From the NCBI RefSeq assembly GCF_027604915.1, contig NZ_JAJAQC010000068.1, forward strand, positions 1 to 32,694: a stretch of 32,694 bases of DNA. Reading direction: 5' to 3'. This document shows positions 8,060 to 18,800 of the stretch, one piece after another; the stretch's first letter is position 1; each line of letters starts with the position of its first letter. Position numbers and translations under genes: made by a program. The notes beneath the pieces are model-generated. The model was not told where the DNA came from. It was given only the letters and a program-made list of their open reading frames with translations, and did no database searches. The stretch is from Streptomonospora mangrovi (GTDB taxonomy: Bacteria; Actinomycetota; Actinomycetes; Streptosporangiales; Streptosporangiaceae).

Positions 8060-9376
8060 TCAGCCGCGCTCGCCCTCGGTGCCCGGGGTGGCGGGCTGCC
8101 CCGTCGCCGGGCGCCAGCCCCGCGCGCGGCCCCGCCGCAGCACCACCGCGCCCAGCACGCACACCAGGATCAGCAGCGCCGACCCGCCGGCCACCGCGAC
8201 GGTCACCGGCACGTTCCAGGTGCCCCGGCTGGGCGGGTCGGGCGTGAACCGGCCGCCGCCGGCGGGGGCCGCCGCCTCGGCGCCCTCGGGGCTGCCGGTC
8301 AGCGCGGCCATGGGGTCGACCGGGCCGCGCCCCACCACCTCGGGCTCGGCGCCGGGCATGGCGCCGTAGGCCGAGGCGATGACGCGCTCCCGCACCTGCT
8401 CGGCCGACAGGTCGGGGTGGCGGGCGCGCACCAGCGCCGCCGTCCCGGCGGCGAACGCCGCCGCCACCCCGTCGCCGCCGCTGACGAAGTGCCCGCCGCC
8501 GGGGCCGACACCCATCACCTGCGTGCCGGGCGCCATCACGTCGGTGCGCGCCGCCTCGTCGCCTTCGAGCACCGCCGGGGGAGAGGCCGCCGCCGGCGCC
8601 CCCTCGGGGTCGTAGGAGCCCACGCTGAGCACGGCGGGGTCCTGCGCCGGGTAGGCGGCCAGCGGCTGGGACTCCGGGGTCACGCTCGCCGGCGCCACCA
8701 CCAGCACGTCGGCCTCGACCGCCGCGGCCACCGCGTCGTCCAACCGGCCGCTGTTCTCCCACGCGGCCGCGCCCACCAGCACCACGTCGGCGCCGTCGGC
8801 GACCGCGTCGTTCAGCGACGACGCGATCTCGGCGGGGGTGGCCACGCCCGAGCGGGGGTCACCGGTGGCCACGCCCACGATCCGCGCCTCGGGCGCCACG
8901 CCGACGAATCCGCTGCCCTGCTCCGGGCGGGCTGCCACCACCCCGGCCAGGAACGTGCCGTAGCCCCGGCAGTCCGCGCCCGCGCCGCCGCGCACCGCGT
9001 CGGCGAGCGGGCCGTCGGCGGCCACACCGCCGGCCAGCACGGCGACCGTCGTCCCCGCGCCCTTGGTCAGCCGGTGCACGGCGTCCAGGCCGAGCGACAC
9101 GTGGGTCCAGGGCGTCTCCTCCACCGTGGTGGAGGCGGCCGCGACACAGGCGTCGTCGCCGGAGGCGCCCAGCATGAACGGCGTGATCGGCGGCAGCGCG
9201 GCCGGCTGCGACGGCGACGCCGAGGGGGAGGGCGAGGGCGACGCCGAGGGCTCCGCGGAGGGCGAGGCGCCCGCCGGGGCGGGCGGCAGCACGAGCGCGA
9301 GCGCGACGGCGGCGCCCGCCGCCCGGGTGAGCGCCCGGAGCCTGGGGCGCGCGAACCCGGTCTTCCTGGGGGTCAT
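8060..9376 (-). CDS. Mycosin-like (MycP) subtilase lacking catalytic residues
   Basis: A 438-residue protein with mycosin layout: signal peptide with hydrophobic core at about 17-32 and an AGA-type cleavage site, a Ser/Pro linker, a subtilase-like domain at about 90-355, and a C-terminal membrane helix (about 390-412) with a basic tail. Every catalytic position is altered. The Asp block reads VAVLAGGV (Ala115 for Asp). The His block reads DCRGYGTFLAGV (Tyr139 for His). The Ser block reads SGGDGVAAAF (Gly303 for Ser). The AAGN oxyanion block reads APAS (Ser231 for Asn). Secretion and fold features are kept and there is no frameshift, so it is a pseudoprotease rather than a decayed gene. Mycobacterial MycP stabilises the ESX complex independently of its protease activity, which would suit this role. 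ATG at 9376 is preferred over an in-frame GTG at 9388, which has no SD. Confidence 0.85.
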   Translation of the reverse strand: MTPRKTGFARPRLRALTRAAGAAVALALVLPPAPAGASPSAEPSASPSPSPSASPSQPAALPPITPFMLGASGDDACVAAASTTVEETPWTHVSLGLDAVHRLTKGAGTTVAVLAGGVAADGPLADAVRGGAGADCRGYGTFLAGVVAARPEQGSGFVGVAPEARIVGVATGDPRSGVATPAEIASSLNDAVADGADVVLVGAAAWENSGRLDDAVAAAVEADVLVVAPASVTPESQPLAAYPAQDPAVLSVGSYDPEGAPAAASPPAVLEGDEAARTDVMAPGTQVMGVGPGGGHFVSGGDGVAAAFAAGTAALVRARHPDLSAEQVRERVIASAYGAMPGAEPEVVGRGPVDPMAALTGSPEGAEAAAPAGGGRFTPDPPSRGTWNVPVTVAVAGGSALLILVCVLGAVVLRRGRARGWRPATGQPATPGTEGERG

Positions 9377-9441
9377 GGTGTCTTCCACGGGGAGCGGAGG
9401 GGCGGAGGGCAGGGGGTGTCGCCGGCGGCGGCCGGGACCAC

Positions 9442-9465
9442 CCGCCGCAAAGCTACAACGGCGGA
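9442..9465 (-). terminator. Weak hairpin upstream of the mycosin gene
   Basis: CCGCCG (9442-9447) can pair with CGGCGG (9460-9465) across a 12-nt loop, in the 129-bp gap between the MORN-like gene and the mycosin gene, which run in the same direction. It could attenuate read-through from the giant gene. The stem is short and could be chance in such GC-rich DNA. Confidence 0.2.
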
Positions 9466-9505
9466 GGAACGCGGAGGTGACGGGGCGGTGCCGGTCGCCG
9501 CCGCC

Positions 9506-9877
9506 TCACGGCGGAGCGGTGTAGTCCCGCTCCTCGGCGAGGGCGCCGTCGGGGCCCCAGCGCCGGAAGGAGAGTTCGTCACCGGACGCGCTGAAGACCC
9601 GCTCCTGGGCGAGGCGGCCGTCGGGGTACCACGTGCGCCAGGCGCCCACGGCGCCGACACCCTCCTCGACACGGCCCTCGACCCGCGGCCGGCCGTCGGG
9701 GTACCACTCGCGCCACGGCCCGTGCTCGCGCCCGTCGCGGAAGGTGATCAGGCCGACGACCGCGCCCTCGGGATCCAGTTCGACCACCTCGCCGGTGTAG
9801 GGGGTCCCCTGGAACAGGACCGTGCCGTCCGGTTGCGGCTCGATCTGGGCGTCGGTGATCCGGTCGGGTGGTGTCAT
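9506..9877 (-). CDS. MORN-like YwqK-family immunity protein
   Basis: A 123-residue acidic, soluble protein with no signal peptide or membrane helix. It is built of degenerate MORN-type repeats: GPWREWYPDGR (about 53-63), GAWRTWYPDGRLAQERVF (about 78-95) and SFRRWGPDGALAEERDY (about 103-119), with a looser one before them (about 24-50). This pattern is that of the YwqK family, which in Bacillus subtilis is encoded next to the YwqJ deaminase toxin as its antitoxin. Here its ATG overlaps the stop codon of the giant deaminase-ended toxin (ATGA), so translation is coupled. Inferred role: cytoplasmic protein that binds and blocks the C-terminal deaminase. A longer in-frame start at 10093 exists but would lie inside the toxin gene and is Arg-rich junk. 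Confidence 0.85.
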   Translation of the reverse strand: MTPPDRITDAQIEPQPDGTVLFQGTPYTGEVVELDPEGAVVGLITFRDGREHGPWREWYPDGRPRVEGRVEEGVGAVGAWRTWYPDGRLAQERVFSASGDELSFRRWGPDGALAEERDYTAPP

Positions 9878-12800
9878 GCCTGGTCGATGTCTCCGGAGAG
9901 GATGCCGTCCTCGAACGACGGATGGCCGTGCGGGTAGTAGTAGCGCAAGTTGTTGGTGCGTGCGCCCTGGACGATGCGGGAGCAGTTGGCGCAGCACGGG
10001 GCGATCCGCGCCCCGTCCTCGAAGAGGGTGAACATGGCGTCGATCTGGAACTCGTTCAGGTCGATGCCGTTGACGTCGTAGCCGCGCGACCACAGCAGCG
10101 CGTTGAGGGCCTTGATCTCGGCGTGGCGGAGTGGGTGCGCGAAGTGCGGGAACGGCATGTGCCGGCGGCGGCTGGTCCGCGGGTACCCCGGGTCGGGGTA
10201 GCGCCCGCGCATCTGCTCGATGCGTTCGGCGATGAGCGGATGGACGTGCTCCGGGCGGATGAGGTCGCCGGGGTTTCCGTTGACCGCCTCGGCGACGACA
10301 CCGCTGCGGCGGTCGAACACGACGGCGTTGACGGCGCCGTGGCGGCCGCCCAGTCCGTTGATCCTTCTGTCGCGGCGGTTCCGGGGGGTCCTCTGGATGA
10401 AGTCGCGCATGCCCTCGGCGCGCGCCTCGATGAGTCCGCGGACGTAGTGGGCCACCGGAACGCCGTCGACGTGAGTGATCAGTCCGTCCTCCCGGGTGAG
10501 GCGGTCCTCGGCGACGGTCTCGATGACGTGGGGCTGGCTGTAGTCGGGAGGAACCGCCCGCGGGGGCTCGGGGGCGGCCTGCTGCTGGGAGGCCTCCTGC
10601 GGGGCGGGCGCCTCCGCCGGTCCGGCGGTGGCGGGCTGCGGGTCGTAGGAGTACGAGGTGGTGGCGGGGTACTGGGAGTACTGGACGTCGGCGGGGTACT
10701 GCGAGTACTGGACGTCGGCCGGCGCCTGCGAGTACTGGGTCTCGGCGGGGTACGCGGGGTATTGCGCCTGGCCGTAGCCGGAGTAGTCGCCTTCGTCGTA
10801 GTCGGACGGCCCCGCCTCGGACGGCCCCGCCTCGGACGGGCCCGCCTCAGACGGTCCGGCCTCGGTCTCGGGCGGGTAGGCGTCGGCGCGCTCCCGGTAG
10901 GAGCGGGGACCGCGGCGGTCGGGGCTGTCGGAGCGCCGCCGCTGCGGGCGGGGCCGCGAGTCCTCCGCGCGCATGACGAAGACCTGCTCGCTCGTGGGGG
11001 AGGACGGCACCACGTCCTCGATCCCGTGGCGGTACAGGAGGTCGGCGACGACCTCCTCCACGGTCCGGGGCGCGTCCTTGCCCTTCTTGGGGTCGATGAG
11101 CGCGCTGAAGTCCGGCGTCCTCGGCGGATTGCCTCCCCAGGGGTCGTTGGGGTCGGCGTCCTCGGCCGCCGGCTGGGCCGGGGGCTCCTCGTAGTCGTAG
11201 AGGTCGGGGATGCCGTCGTCGGTGGTGTCGCCGTCGCCGGAGCGCTCGGCGGCGCCGGTGGTGTCGGGGGTGCCGCCGGCGGTGGCGGGACGCGTGTTTG
11301 CGCCCTGAGGGGCGGCGGGGGAGCCGCCGCGCCGGCCGGGCGAGCCGGAGCCGCCGGCGCGGTCGCCCCGGTCGCCCGTGCCGCCGCCGCGAGGCGAGGG
11401 AGGCGACGACGATCCGCTCGGGCCGCCCGCCGCCGGGGCGGGGGCGTCGTCATCGTCGGAATCGGTGTCGGAGTCGGACGCGTCGTCGGAGTCCTCGGAG
11501 TCGTCGGCTTCGGAGGAGTCGTCCTGGTCGCCGTCCTCGTCCTCGTCGCTGGAGGAGGCGCTGTCCTCGCCGCCGTCCTCGGCGGACGACTCGTCGGACT
11601 CCTGGCCGCCGCGCCCGTCCTCGGCGCCGTCGCTCTCACCGTCGGTGTCGTCCTGCCGGGCGGGCGCCGGCGCGGGCGGGTGGGAGGCGGCGGCCCGCGC
11701 GTCCGGGCTCTGCCGTGACGGAGCCGGGGCGGGCGTCCCGTCCTGCTCGGAGTCGCTCGCGGCGTCGCTGTCGGACTCGCTGTCGCTGGCGCCGTCGGCC
11801 GCGCCGTCCTGCCGCGTGCCGCCGCCCGGCTGCGGGGCCTGCTGCGGCTGCGGGCCCGCCGGGGACTGTCGAGGACCGGCCGGAGCGGACACGGGCCCCT
11901 GCTCGGCATCGGACTCCGAGTCCGACTCAGAGCCGGACTCCTCCTCGGAGTCGGAGAGGTCATCGGTGTCCGTGTCCTGTCCGCGCCCGTCCCGGGTACC
12001 GGGCTGCGCGGCTGCGGGCGGCTGACCTGCGGGCTGCTGGGGGGCGGGCTGCCGGGTGCCCGGCCCGCCGGTCTCCTCGGAGTCGGACTCCGCCTCCGAC
12101 GCGGATTCCTCCTCGGAGTCGGAGAGGTCTTCGGTGTCCGAGTCGTATCCGCGCCCGTCCTCGGTGTCGGGCCGCGCGGCTGCGGGCTGCTGGGGGGCGG
12201 GCTGCTGGATGTTGGGCCGCTCGCCTATGGGCTCCTCGGCGCCGGACTGCTCGGTGGCCACGGGCGCCGGCGCGGGAATCTCGGTCTGAGTGTCGACGGG
12301 ACCGCTGTCCTGCCCACGGTGGCGGTCGGTCTCCACGCCCCGGGGGGCGGGGGTCCAGTCCTCGGACGGCTGCCAGCCGGCGGGCACGGCCTCCAGCTCC
12401 ACCCACCAGCTCGGGATGCCCGGCGTGACGTCGGGGACCCGGTGCACGGCGTGCACGACGAACGTCGTGCCGCGCGGGACCAGCACCTCGAACTCGTCGT
12501 GGGAGTCCCGGGGCAGGGTGTTGCGCACGTTCAGCACCGGATGCCCCTGCGGGACGCGGATGCTGTACTGGACGCGCAGGTGCGGGCGGACCGGCTTGGC
12601 CGCCAAAGCCGTGGAGGTGTACCTGGGGTCGGTGTAGGTGGTCCCCACCAGGTTGCGCATGGCGGCGTCGTCGTAGGGCGAGACACCGGGGGGCGCCGAG
12701 TCCGAGCCGCGGAACAGGATCAGCGGCTCGGGGGCGCTGCCGCGCCCGATCGCCCGGTCGATGTGCTCCACGGCCTCGCGCATGGACGGGGTGGCGTTGG

Positions 12801-15800
12801 CGAGGTCGGGGTCGCGCTCCAGTTCGCGGTTGATCACCGCCGAGCCGTGCGCGGCGTAGTAGCGCACGTAGGCCCGCTCGCGGTCGGGCAGGTCCGGGGT
12901 GGCCATCGGCCCGTCGAGGTAGGCCGACGCCTCCTCGTTGGTGGCGAAGGTGCGGTAGGGCACCTCGGCCGGCCGGTCGCCGACGGGGGAGTCGCCGGCC
13001 GTCTCCACGGTGGTGCCGTCCACCGCGCCCGTGTCCTGGGCGGGCGGCTTGGGCGCCGACTCCTCGCCGCCGCGGCCGGCGCCTTCGTCCTCGGACCCGC
13101 TCTCCTCGGCCGGCTCCTGGGCGGGGGCCTCCTGCTGGAGGGGCGAGGGCGCCTGCGCCGGGTGGGCGGCCGGGTTGAGCGCGCTGTTGAACAGCGCGAC
13201 GATGTCCTGGCCGGGCCGCTCCTGCGGTGTCTCGGCGGCCCGGACCGGGTCCTCGGTGGCCGCGCCGCGCTCGGGGCTGCGGCCGCGCGGCGGGGTCGCT
13301 CCGTAGAGGTCGTCCTCGGACTCCGGGTCCGCGCTCTGCCGGGCGGTCCGGGGATCCGGGGCGGGGCGGGGGTCCGGGCGCGGGGCGTCCTCGTCGGAGG
13401 AGTCGGCGGTGATGGGCCCCTTGGGCGCGGGGAGCACGTCACCGCCGGACTCCGTCCCGTCCTGCGGCTGCTGCTGCGTCTCCGGCTGCGGCTGCGGCTG
13501 TGTCTGGGGCGCGGGCGGCTGGGGCGAGTGCCGCGCGCCGTCGCCCTCGGCCTCGTCGTCCGTGCCGCTGTCGGACGTGACGCCGTAGAGGTCGTCGTCC
13601 TCGGCGGTGTCCGCCTGCCGGTCGCCGGGCGGCGGCGGGGCCTGGCGGTGCCCCGACGCCGGGCCGCCGGCCCCGTCCGGGGCGGTGCCGCTGTCGCGCC
13701 CGCCGGCGCCGTCCTCCGCGTCGGTGTCGCCGCTCTCGGTGGACGGGGCGGAGGACGCGTTGAGCTGCTCCAGCGCCGCGCGGGCGTCGATCACCGCCGA
13801 CTGCCACTCGTGCAGCCGCTGGTTGTAGGTCCGCAGCCGCTCGTTGAAGGCGCTCCGCTTGGCGGCGACGGTGTCGGCGGTGTCGGCGCTCGTGCCCGCG
13901 CCGTCGGGGCCGCCGGCCGTGGCCACGGCGAGGGACAGGTCGTGCGCGGCCTCCAGCAGGGCCTCGTCGGCGGCGGCGAAGTCCTCCTGGACGGCCGACA
14001 GGTCGCTGCGCCGGCCCGCGAAGGCGTCGATGTCGGCCTGGCTGATGATCCCCATGGCCAGCGCGTCGGACTGCGGCACCCACGCGGCCAGCCGGGTGGT
14101 GGTGTCGCCGATGAACGTGCCCTGCCCGGAGTCGGCGGCGGCCGCCCAGTGGCTGTCGAACTCCACCAGGTAGAACGGCTCTTGGCGGAGGCGGCTGGTG
14201 TGCGAGGGCGCCGACGTCGCCAGCGTCGCCGAGGCGGGGCCGCCGCTGTGGGTGCTCTGGGCCGCCTCCACGGAGGTGTACTGCGTGCCCGTGTGCACAG
14301 GGTCGAAGGTGGCGTTGGTGGTGTGGGCGTTGGCCGGGCCGCCGCCGTGGGCGGCGCCCGAGCTGCGGTTGTCGGTGTCCGTCCGCGCCGTGCTGTCGGT
14401 GTGGAACGCGTCGAGCGTCCCGACCGGCGCCACGTCCAGGATCATGCCCGTGCTGGGCACCGGGCTGGCTTTGAGCCCCCACGAGGTCGGCCCGAAGTCG
14501 AGCAGCGGGACCCCGCCCTCGCTGTCGGCGCTGAGGTAGAGCCCGATCAGCGCGTCGGACTTCAGGTGCTGGTCGATCGCCTCGTAGCGGGAGTCCAGGC
14601 CGAGCTTGGCGCCGTTGTGGTCGCGCGCGGCGGCGACGCCGGCGGGCGTGTACTCCCCGTCGCCGTCGACGTGGACGCCCGGGCGCGGTGTCCAGCCCAG
14701 CGAGCGGGCGACGACGACGTGCGCCAGGTCGCGGACCGCCTGCCCCTTGTTCTCGATCGCCGCGGGCAGGGCCAGCGCGTCGGGCGTGCGCTCGTCGGCG
14801 TCCTCGCCCTCCCAGCCGCTCAGGGCGGTCATGGGGTCCTCCTCGGAGGAGGTGACGTGGCCCGGGGGCACCGGCACCAGCGCGCCGGCGGTCCCGTCGG
14901 TGAAGACCAGGTAGGGCGAGGGGAACAGCGACTGGACGGTGCCGCCCGGGGCGGTCACCTGGACGCCGTTGGTGCGCACGGTCTCGGGGACCTGGAGCCC
15001 CACGGTCGCGCCGGTCGACTCGATCCGGAGGTCCAGGTGCACCACGGTGTCGTGCGACACCTTGGCGTAGGGCGTGGGGATGGCGAGCAGGACCGTCTGC
15101 GTCTCGGTGGAGGAGAGGTCCTGGTCGCGGCTGGACCCGCTGTTGACGGAGTGGGCGTGCGAGGGGCTGAAGGAGGAGGGCATGACACCCGAGGGGGTGT
15201 CGGCCGCCGTGTGGCCGTCCCCCCGGTAGGGCAGCGGCGTCATGAAGGAGAAGCCGCTGAACCCGGCGGTGGTGCTCGCCCCCTTGCCCTTGGACCGGGA
15301 GTGGGTCAGCGACCAGGTGTACTTCTCGCGGTACTCCGCCTCACCGCCGATGTAGGTGGTCTGCCCGGTGTCGGCCCAGGTGCGGCTGATGTTGACGGTG
15401 GCGTCCAGGGCGGGCGTGTCGGCGACGACCATGTTGTGGTTGACGCGGCGGACCTTGACCGGCACCGGCACCTGGGAGTTGGGGTTCTTGCCCAGGTGGG
15501 AGCGGAGCGCGTTGTCGAGGTCGTCGCGGCTGTCGGCGGTCAGCTCCAGCCCGTGGCCGGCCAGCCGCGTCGCAAGCGCGTCCAGCGCGGCGGTGGCGTC
15601 GGGCGCCCGGAAGGGGGTTCCGGCGTCCTCGAACCCGGGGCGCACCGCCAGGGCGTCGGCGAAGTCGCCGTCGGTCCCGCCGGAGGGCTCCCCGCCGGAG
15701 CCCCCGGTGAGGGCGGGCTGGTCCGCTGGAACGACCCGGGCGGGTCCGGCCGGCCCCGCCAGCCCGACCGCCAGCTCCGGCAGCAGCCCGCTGGCCAGGG

Positions 15801-18800
15801 CGTCCCAGGCGTGCAGGAACCCCGAGACCAGGTTGTCGGTGTCGGAGTACCACCCGGTGTAGACGGGGGTGCGGGGCCGGGTGGGGCCGATGCTCCAGTC
15901 CGGGCGGATCTCCATCGCCTGCTGCACGCGGCCCGAGGCGTTGAACAGGTAGGAGAACATCGGCTTGATGAGGTAGGACCGCTTCACCGAGAAGCCGCCC
16001 GCCGCGCCGTCGGACCGGATGCTGAGGTCCCACCTCCTGTCGAGGGTGGGCCCGGAGAAGAAGGTGGGGTTGAAGGTGGAGTCCACCGGGGTCTGGTTCG
16101 CCCGGTCCGGGGGGACCGTCGGCGCGGTCGACAGCGAGGGCGCCGCCGAGGCGCCGGTGGCGAACCGCCACGTCCGCGAGACGCCGGTGCTGAGGCTGAG
16201 CGGGGCCTCGCCCTCCAGGATCACCATCGCCTTCACCGGGACGAACGTCACCCCGGTGAGGTCGGCGGTGGTCTGCATGGCGACGCGGATGTGGTGGGGC
16301 GAGCGCAGGCCGCCGCTCATGTCCAGGTTGGTGCGGATCCCCGACAGCAGGTTGGCGGCGAGGTTCTGCTTGGACAGGGAGTCGGGGTAGAACCGCCGGC
16401 CGCCCTCGCTCTCCTCGGTGTGGTGGTCGAGCTTGCGGCTGAAGCCGTCGCGCAGCCCGCCCAGGCGGGGGCCGACCCCCTCCTTGGAGAACATCCGCGC
16501 GGTGGCGTCGATGAGGTGGACGTTGTCGGAGCCCAGCCGGTAGTTGACGTTGACGTCCACCACGACCGCGCCGGCGCCCACCAGCCGGTCGGTGATGGAG
16601 GGCGGCGCGGTGGTGCGCGACCCCTCCGCCCGCGTGTCGGACCCGCCGGTGCTCTGGAGCGCCGGGTCCGGGGCGCCCTGCGGCCGCGTGGTCGTGCCGC
16701 CCTGGGTGCGCACGGGCAGGTCGATCGCGGTGGGATCGGTCGCCGGGTCGGTGGCGCCGGCCTGCCGCCCGCTCGGGCCGCCGGGCGGCGGGGCGGTGAT
16801 CGCGGGGCGGCTCGGGACGGCCGGCGCGCGCCCGGTGATGGCGCGCCGGGCGTCGGCGGGGTCCATGTCGCGGATGCGCCCGGAGTCGCCGGTGACGCGC
16901 GGTGCGTCCAGGCGGATGCCGTCGGGCAGCCGGGGTGTGGACGTCTCCAGCAGGGCGGGGACGGCCGTGCGCAACTGGTGGCCGCGCGACCGCACCGGGA
17001 CCGGCCGTCGGCTCTGGCCGATGTCGTCCTTCTCGTAGAAGTGCGCGGTGAAGACCGCCGGCGCCTCCCACAGGTCGGACTTGCCGTCGAACAGCAGGGT
17101 CGCGGTGAAGGTGAAGTCCGTGCCCTGGCCCTGGCTGCGGTCCCGGCGCCAGTTGAGGGAGGCGCGCACCTGGCCGAACACGCCGCCGGGCGTGCGGCCG
17201 CCGCGCGCGTCCAGGCCGCCCGCGCGCAGGTTGCTGAAGATGCGGGCGCCGCCGGTCCACGACCAGGTCGCCCCCTTGTTGGACCCGCGGCTGGAGCTGG
17301 CCGCGACCTCGATGCCGGTGCTGCGGTCGGTGGTGCCCGCGTGCCGGAACGCCCCCAGGTCGGCGAAGAGGCGGACCGCCACGGTGTCCGGCTTGTTCAG
17401 GGCGGTGTCGGTCAGCACCACGAGCAGGCCGTCGTGCGGCAGTTCGACGTGTCCGGCCTTCAGCGTGGCCTCGGAGATCTCCTGGGCGACCTTCAGGGTG
17501 TTGCCCAGAGCCACCTGGAAGTTGCGGCGCAGCGGGGGCCGCTCGCGCGGGGACAGCGCCAGGAACGGCCGGCCGAGGTGGCTGGGCCGGTGGGTGTAGT
17601 CCGACTTCGTGCGGTCGGGCGAGGTGATCACCATGCCGGGCCGGTGCTCGGCGATCTCGTTGAGCAGGTTCTGGGTGACCCAGTCCGCCACCGTGCGGCC
17701 GAACTGCTCCAGCTCCTCGGGGGTGGGCGGCGCGGTGCCGTCGGTCGGGGCCGCCGGGAAGTACATGTGGCCGTCGGGCCAGGTGAAGGCCACCGGCATG
17801 GACCAGCTCAGGTTGGTCGGGTTGGGCGCCGCCAGGTTGGCGAACGGCGGCGTGCGGGTGGGGTCCGGCGTGTTCTGGGCGCCGCGCGAGGACTCGCCCG
17901 CCATCTGCGTCGGCCCGCCCGGCGGCGGCACCTCGGCGGACTTGATCATCCGGGCGTCCTCGCTGGTGAGGATCTCGGTGACGGTCCCGGTGAACAGGTG
18001 GGAGTCGCTGTCGCCGTAGAAGCGCACGTGGAAGTTGCGCCGCACGTCGTAGGCGGCCAGGTCCGGGGTGCCCCACAGCATCGGCGTGACCGAGCCGGTG
18101 CTGCCCTTGCTGCCGCCCTTGGAGAGCGCCCGGCCGCCGGTCACGTCGCCGTAGAGCGGCGCGACGCGGGTGGCGATCTCCGAGGTGGTCAGGGGCGGGG
18201 TGATGTCCAGGCCCGAACCGAAGTGGACGCTGAGCGAGGAGGTCTGCGACTTCCCCGTGCCGGTGTTCTTGGCGGTCCCGGCCATCAGCGTGAAGTCGTT
18301 GAGCTTGGGCACCACGGGCAGCAGGTTGTAGGTGGTCGGGGACGACCGGAACTCCACGACCTGCGGCACGTCCTTGGCGTCGCGGAACGTCAACTGGAAG
18401 GGGCCGGTGGTCATCTGCATGACCGTGTGCTCGATGTTCTCGTCGGAGAACGCGTCGCGGATCGTCGCGCGGTACTCCTCCCGCCGCTGGTTGAGGCGGT
18501 CGCGCAGCTCCTGGATGCTGTTGGTCACCCGACGCGGATAGTCGTCGGCCATCAGGTGGTCGAAGATGAAGTCGGCGATGGCGTGCTGGTCGGCCGTGCC
18601 GGGGGCGGCGGGCGGCTCGCCGGGGCGCGGCACCCGGGTGATGGGGCCGGCCTTGACGGGGTGGCTCTGGGTGATCCGCCGCGCGCCCGGCCCGGGGAAG
18701 GGACCGCTGCCGCGCCGGCCGCCGGCGTCGCGCAGGTGGGGGTCGGGCAGCGTGATCCGCTTGGGCGCGTCGGCCGGGCTGGTGCGCACGCCGCCGGGCA

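Noticed and set aside
9377-9388. Earlier GTG start for the mycosin gene
   Set aside because: No SD precedes it; ATG at 9376 has a GGAAG-like SD. The difference is only four residues, so it remains possible.
9878-10093. N-terminal extension of the MORN-like protein
   Set aside because: The extra residues overlap the catalytic end of the deaminase coding region and are Arg/His-rich, as expected out of frame. The ATGA overlap start is a better choice.
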